DNA of 64,000 bases, from positions 248,001 to 312,000 of the forward strand of contig MIAG01000001.1 of NCBI GenBank assembly GCA_001829005.1, read 5' to 3'. A program made the position numbers and the translations under genes. Position 1 is the stretch's first letter; each line of letters starts with the position of its first letter. The stretch is from Sphingobacteriia bacterium RIFOXYC2_FULL_35_18 (GTDB taxonomy: Bacteria > Bacteroidota > Bacteroidia > Chitinophagales > Chitinophagaceae). The notes under the pieces are model-generated. The model saw nothing but the letters and a program-made list of their open reading frames with translations, made no database searches and had not been told where the DNA came from. Below are positions 61,133-64,000 of the stretch, in pieces.

Positions 61133-62103
61133 TATTAGTAACCGGTGCCTCAGGCTTAGTTGGTTCTCATTTACTGCAACAGCTTATTCAAGCAGGACAA
61201 TCAGTTAAAGCATTGTATAGAAACACCATTCCAGTAATAGCAAATACTACTGGTGTAGAATGGGTAAAAGGAGATATTTTAGATGTGGTGGCACTGGAAG
61301 AATCTTTAGACCAAGTAGACCAGGTATACCATTGTGCAGCGGTAGTGTCTTTCAATCCTGCAAAAAAAGGTGCCATGCAGCATACCAATATTGAAGGCAC
61401 CGCGAACGTAGTAAATGCATGTATAACTAAAGGAGTAAAACGTTTGCTATTTGTAAGTTCGGTTGCAGCATTAGGAAGAATTAGAGAAGACAAGCCAATT
61501 GATGAAACGATGAATTGGACGCCAGAAACTAGTAATAGTGAATATGGTAAGACCAAATACTTGTCAGAAATGGAAGTTTGGAGAGGCATGAGTGAAGGAC
61601 TTTCAGTGGTTGTAGTTAATCCAGTAATTATTTTAGGAAACGGAGATTGGGAAAGTGGATCATCGGGCATTTTTAAATCAGCCTATAATGAATTCCCTTG
61701 GTATACCGAAGGCATGAGTGGTTTTATAGATGTAAAAGACGTCGTTAAAGCAATGGTATTACTTATGAACAGCTCCATTAATGGTGAGCGATTTATTTTA
61801 AGTGGGCACAATGCATTTTATAAAGATATATTCGGGTTGATTGCAGCCGCCTTTCATAAAAAACCTCCGCATAAAAAAGTTACCCCAATACTCGCAGCGA
61901 TTGTTTGGCGATTAGAAGCAATTAAAGCATTTTTCAGTGGGAAAGACCCCTTATTAACCAAGGAAACAGCCAAAACAGCAAGGGCAAAAGTGAGCTTCAA
62001 TAACTCAAAATTATTGAAAGAATTTCCAGACTTTACATACACACCATTATCTGAATCAATTCATCGAATCTGTGGAGAATTGAAGCAGAAATACCAATTA
62101 TGA
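61129..62103 (+). CDS. NAD-dependent epimerase/dehydratase (extended SDR)
   Basis: 324 residues from ATG 61129, chosen for the ATGA overlap with the Fur stop (an ATG at 61120 is also in frame). NAD motif ILVTGASGLVGSHLLQQ, GVEWVKGDILD, FVSSVAALG, and the catalytic YxxxK in SEYGKTKYLSE. Resembles dihydroflavonol-4-reductase-like members that act on sugars, sterols or aldehydes; substrate unknown. Co-translated with the Fur gene but functionally distinct. It ends within 6 bases of the convergent LpxD stop. Confidence 0.9.
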   Translation: MILVTGASGLVGSHLLQQLIQAGQSVKALYRNTIPVIANTTGVEWVKGDILDVVALEESLDQVDQVYHCAAVVSFNPAKKGAMQHTNIEGTANVVNACITKGVKRLLFVSSVAALGRIREDKPIDETMNWTPETSNSEYGKTKYLSEMEVWRGMSEGLSVVVVNPVIILGNGDWESGSSGIFKSAYNEFPWYTEGMSGFIDVKDVVKAMVLLMNSSINGERFILSGHNAFYKDIFGLIAAAFHKKPPHKKVTPILAAIVWRLEAIKAFFSGKDPLLTKETAKTARAKVSFNNSKLLKEFPDFTYTPLSESIHRICGELKQKYQL

Positions 62104-63045
62104 TTCCATTACCTTCTTCCACAACTCAGGGATACGCTTGATCCAAACCAGTTCTCTTCTTTTTATTGAAGCATCTTCAGCAGGGTAGCCAAAATATGTT
62201 TTACCTCCAGCCAATGAAGAGGGCACCCCACTTTGTGCCAAGACTACTGCATTCGCTCCGATGGTTAATGTTTTACTTACACCTACCTGACCCCAAAGCG
62301 TTACACCATCTTCTATAATAGTTCCACCTGCAATACCAACCTGAGCAGCAAACAAACAATTTTTTCCAACAGTAACATCATGACCAATATGAACCATATT
62401 GTCAATTTTAGTTCCCTGACCAATTCTAGTTTCTGCTGTTACCCCCCGATCAATCATACAACCCGTTCCAATTTCTACATCATCATCAATCACCACATTA
62501 CCACAACTCAACATTTTTTTATACCAAACAGGTCTGTTCTTTTTGGTGTTATAATAAAATGCATCACCACCAATTACCGATCCTGATTGTATAATTACAT
62601 TGTTTCCAATTTTTGTATTTGCATGTATAGTAACATTGGGATGAATAATAGTATTATTTCCAATCACTACATTTTTTCCAATGAATACATTGGGCATGAT
62701 AATGGAATTTTCACCTAATTGTAAAGTAGCATCTATAGAATCAGATGCTGGAAGAAAAGGACTAAAATGTTGCACAATTTTTAAGTAGGCTTCAAAGGGA
62801 TCGGCCACAACAAAAATTGTTTTTCCATTTGGAATTTTTACTTCTGCAGTATTGATGATAATAAAATCAGCAGCACTATTTAAACAAGTATCATAATATT
62901 TTGGATGATCAACAAATACCAAATCACCTTGCTCCACTTTATGAATTTCATTGATTCCTAAAATGGAAGCACTGGTATTTCCTGCAGTAGTAGCATTAAT
63001 AAAAGTAGACATCCAAGAAACGGATACTGGAGATGGAAACTTCAT
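62098..63045 (-). CDS. LpxD-like UDP-3-O-acyl-glucosamine N-acyltransferase
   Basis: 315 residues from ATG 63045 (MKFPSPVSVSWMS); the ORF could start seven codons earlier. N-terminal LpxD nucleotide/lipid domain (SILGINEIHKVEQGDLVFVD), then hexapeptide beta-helix repeats (NSIIMPNVFIGKNVVIGNNT, IIHPNVTIHANTKIGNNVII) and the catalytic His region NMVHIGHDVTVGKNC. It adds an acyl chain in lipid A synthesis. Bacteroidota often carry more than one LpxD-like gene, so this may be a paralogue: it is not next to lpxC or lpxA. It ends 6 bases into the convergent epimerase. Confidence 0.85.
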   Translation of the reverse strand: MKFPSPVSVSWMSTFINATTAGNTSASILGINEIHKVEQGDLVFVDHPKYYDTCLNSAADFIIINTAEVKIPNGKTIFVVADPFEAYLKIVQHFSPFLPASDSIDATLQLGENSIIMPNVFIGKNVVIGNNTIIHPNVTIHANTKIGNNVIIQSGSVIGGDAFYYNTKKNRPVWYKKMLSCGNVVIDDDVEIGTGCMIDRGVTAETRIGQGTKIDNMVHIGHDVTVGKNCLFAAQVGIAGGTIIEDGVTLWGQVGVSKTLTIGANAVVLAQSGVPSSLAGGKTYFGYPAEDASIKRRELVWIKRIPELWKKVMES

Positions 63046-63066
63046 TTGGCTGGTTTTAATCAACAA

Positions 63067-63301
63067 TAAAGGTAATATGCTGTGCTTTCCCGAAATATTT
63101 TTTTTAGCAACTCAGGGAAAACAATCTTTAATAAAATCGAATTTTCTGTCATTCATTTGAACGTAAAAAATGAATGATTAAAAAAAATGCATATCAATGA
63201 AACGCTTTATTCATCTATGTTTCATCAAATTAAAAAAACGATTAAGCATTTTAATTGCACATATTTTTATTCTGAATTTTGCTTTTTTGAAGGAGTAAAA
63301 A
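63067..63301 (+). other. AT-rich intergenic stretch, no clear gene
   Basis: First part of a 418-base gap between LpxD and lysS. No perfect TAnnTTTG element was found. A 40-codon frame (63187-63309) has no family or ribosome-site support and overlaps the next ORF. Near its end lies AAGGAG (63290-63295), an unusually good Shine-Dalgarno for this phylum. Confidence 0.4.
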
Positions 63302-63364
63302 ATGGCTGAATTCACATTTGGAACTAAAATGTTAATAAAATTGTTTAAAAAAATTTTTGAATAA
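63302..63364 (+). CDS. Possible 20-codon leader or small-protein ORF
   Basis: ATG with AAGGAG six bases upstream encodes MAEFTFGTKMLIKLFKKIFE, 20 residues, then TAA. Four residues are Lys (all AAA codons) and the C-terminal half is a short basic, hydrophobic helix. It lies upstream of two hairpins and of lysS, so a Lys-rich leader peptide is conceivable, as is a free-standing small protein or chance. The SD is exceptional among the genes in this window, most of which have none. Confidence 0.4.
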   Translation: MAEFTFGTKMLIKLFKKIFE

Positions 63365-63386
63365 GTTAAAAGTCTTTTTAATATTG
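63357..63386 (+). promoter_or_regulatory. Candidate lysS promoter
   Basis: TTG at 63357-63359, a 19-base spacer and TAATATTG at 63379-63386 (one mismatch to TAnnTTTG). The RNA would begin close to the first hairpin. Confidence 0.4.
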
Positions 63387-63389
63387 TGT

Positions 63390-63407
63390 AGGGAAATGCG
63401 TTTCCCT
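63390..63407 (+). promoter_or_regulatory. Hairpin in the lysS leader
   Basis: AGGGAAA-TGCG-TTTCCCT, seven perfect pairs with a four-base loop, extendable by G-T and A-T pairs. No T-run follows, so it is a leader element rather than a terminator. Confidence 0.5.
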
Positions 63408-63434
63408 GTACTTACTAACCCATCCATATACAAG

Positions 63435-63461
63435 GTCTCGCTTCTGCGAGACTTTTGTTTT
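63435..63461 (+). terminator. Terminator-like hairpin before lysS
   Basis: GTCTCGC-TTCT-GCGAGAC, seven perfect pairs, followed by TTTTGTTTTG. It lies 23 bases before the lysS ATG, with no recognisable promoter between, so it may act as an attenuator or end a short upstream RNA. Confidence 0.6.
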
Positions 63462-63484
63462 GTACTAATTACAACATTGAATTT

Positions 63485-64000
63485 ATGAGCGAAGTACATT
63501 TTTCCGAACAGGAATTAATAAGAAGAGAGAAGCTTGCAAAATTGCAAGCAGCAGGTATTGATCCATTTCCCGCACCATTGTATCCGGTAAATAGTTTCTC
63601 TACAGAAATTAAAAATAATTACACCGAAGAAACCAAAGATCAGTTTACGAATCTATGTGTAGCAGGTAGAATTATGAGCATCAACGATAAAGGAAAAGTT
63701 TTCTTTATTAAGATTCAAGACAGCAAGGGAATCATTCAATTGTATGTGAAGCGAGATGATATTTGTCCAGAAGAAGACAAATCATTTTGGGACAACGTTG
63801 TTAAACACGGATTAGATTTAGGAGATATTATTGGATGCACTGGTTATGCATTCATAACTAAAACTGGTGAAACTTCTGTGCATGCACAAACCATCACCTT
63901 ACTCACCAAATCATTAAAGCCATTACCGGTTGTTAAGCGAGATGAAGAAGGAAATATTTTTGATGCAGTAACCGATCCTGAATTTCGTTACCGTCAACGC
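63485..64000 (+). CDS. lysS: Lysyl-tRNA synthetase, class II (3' end outside window)
   Basis: 172 codons are present, the frame being open at the window end. ATG then LSEQ-like MSEVHFSEQELIRREKLAKL, ALGIDPFP-type AGIDPFPAPLYPV, and the OB-fold anticodon-binding domain (VAGRIMSINDKGKVFFIKIQ, GIIQLYVKRDD, DIIGCTGYAFITKTGETSVH), ending PLPVVKRDEEGNIFDAVTDP and EFRYRQR, the junction to the class II catalytic core. Charges tRNA-Lys. The upstream leader holds two hairpins and a small ORF. Confidence 0.95.
   Translation, partial: MSEVHFSEQELIRREKLAKLQAAGIDPFPAPLYPVNSFSTEIKNNYTEETKDQFTNLCVAGRIMSINDKGKVFFIKIQDSKGIIQLYVKRDDICPEEDKSFWDNVVKHGLDLGDIIGCTGYAFITKTGETSVHAQTITLLTKSLKPLPVVKRDEEGNIFDAVTDPEFRYRQR

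Noticed and set aside
63187-63309. 40-codon ORF before the 20-codon ORF
   Set aside because: No ribosome-binding site, no recognisable signal, and it overlaps the better-supported small ORF; probably chance.
1-64000. CRISPR arrays, insertion sequences, prophage or a classical defence system
   Set aside because: No regularly spaced repeats, transposase, integrase, cas, restriction or phage structural genes were seen on either strand.

Overview
The window looks like chromosomal DNA of a Bacteroidota bacterium, probably of the Chitinophagaceae type (family level is inference). It is AT-rich. Signal peptides end in the Ala-Gln pattern common in this phylum, and Shine-Dalgarno sequences are mostly absent. 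At least ten intergenic sites match the Bacteroidota -7 element TAnnTTTG. Family content also fits: YkuD_2 transpeptidase, Bacteroidota-type Crp/Fnr and HTH regulators, LpxD, DUF1080 and SCO/Fur. No phage, insertion sequence, CRISPR array, rRNA or replication origin was seen.

Layout. 1-10.9 kb is a signalling block: a hybrid histidine kinase cut by the window start, a receiver protein with an orphan phosphoacceptor helix, a secreted L,D-transpeptidase, a 1495-residue hybrid kinase, and a PAS/GAF protein that ends in a phosphoacceptor helix without an ATPase domain. 11-13 kb holds an ATP-grasp gene broken by one in-frame stop, a PAP2 phosphatase and a CAT-anticodon tRNA with an odd T-loop. 13.2-20 kb is a TolC-adaptor-RND efflux operon that also carries a PII-like protein and a DUF2892 membrane protein. 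20-26 kb holds a lactonase, a DEAD-box helicase, a receiver-Hpt protein, an outer-membrane barrel protein, hflX, a Rieske protein and tRNA-Asn. 26-34.4 kb is a patchwork of small accessory genes, including a DUF2442/DUF4160 pair between tRNA-Asn and a short copy of the tRNA 3' end.

34.4-38.3 kb has TonB-like and PepSY-like genes, then a self-contained operon of membrane protein, winged-helix regulator and DUF4153-like protein behind a perfect inverted repeat. 38.3-42.4 kb holds a serine hydrolase and an SDR/Old Yellow Enzyme/Rossmann operon. Upstream of that operon lie a perfect FNR-type palindrome and a Crp/Fnr gene. 42.5-45.8 kb has small secreted and acetyltransferase genes, a fatty-acid desaturase and a hexapeptide acyltransferase. 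46-51.8 kb is a second, HAE1-type efflux operon. 51.8-59.5 kb holds a LuxR-type response regulator, a DUF1080 protein, a YheT hydrolase, CorA, a MATE pump, and a FIST sensor paired with a hybrid kinase that has no sensor domain of its own. 59.5-63 kb holds merC diverging from sco and a Fur-family gene across a 15-bp palindrome, then an epimerase and LpxD. The right end is a 418-bp intergenic leader with a 20-codon ORF and two hairpins in front of a truncated lysS.

The main themes are phosphorelay signalling, with four histidine kinases or kinase-like proteins and several separate receiver or phosphotransfer modules, and envelope transport. The best leads for new biology are the proteins with a phosphoacceptor helix but no ATPase domain, the FNR-box/OYE control unit, the merC/sco-fur operator, the lysS leader, and the disrupted ATP-grasp gene.
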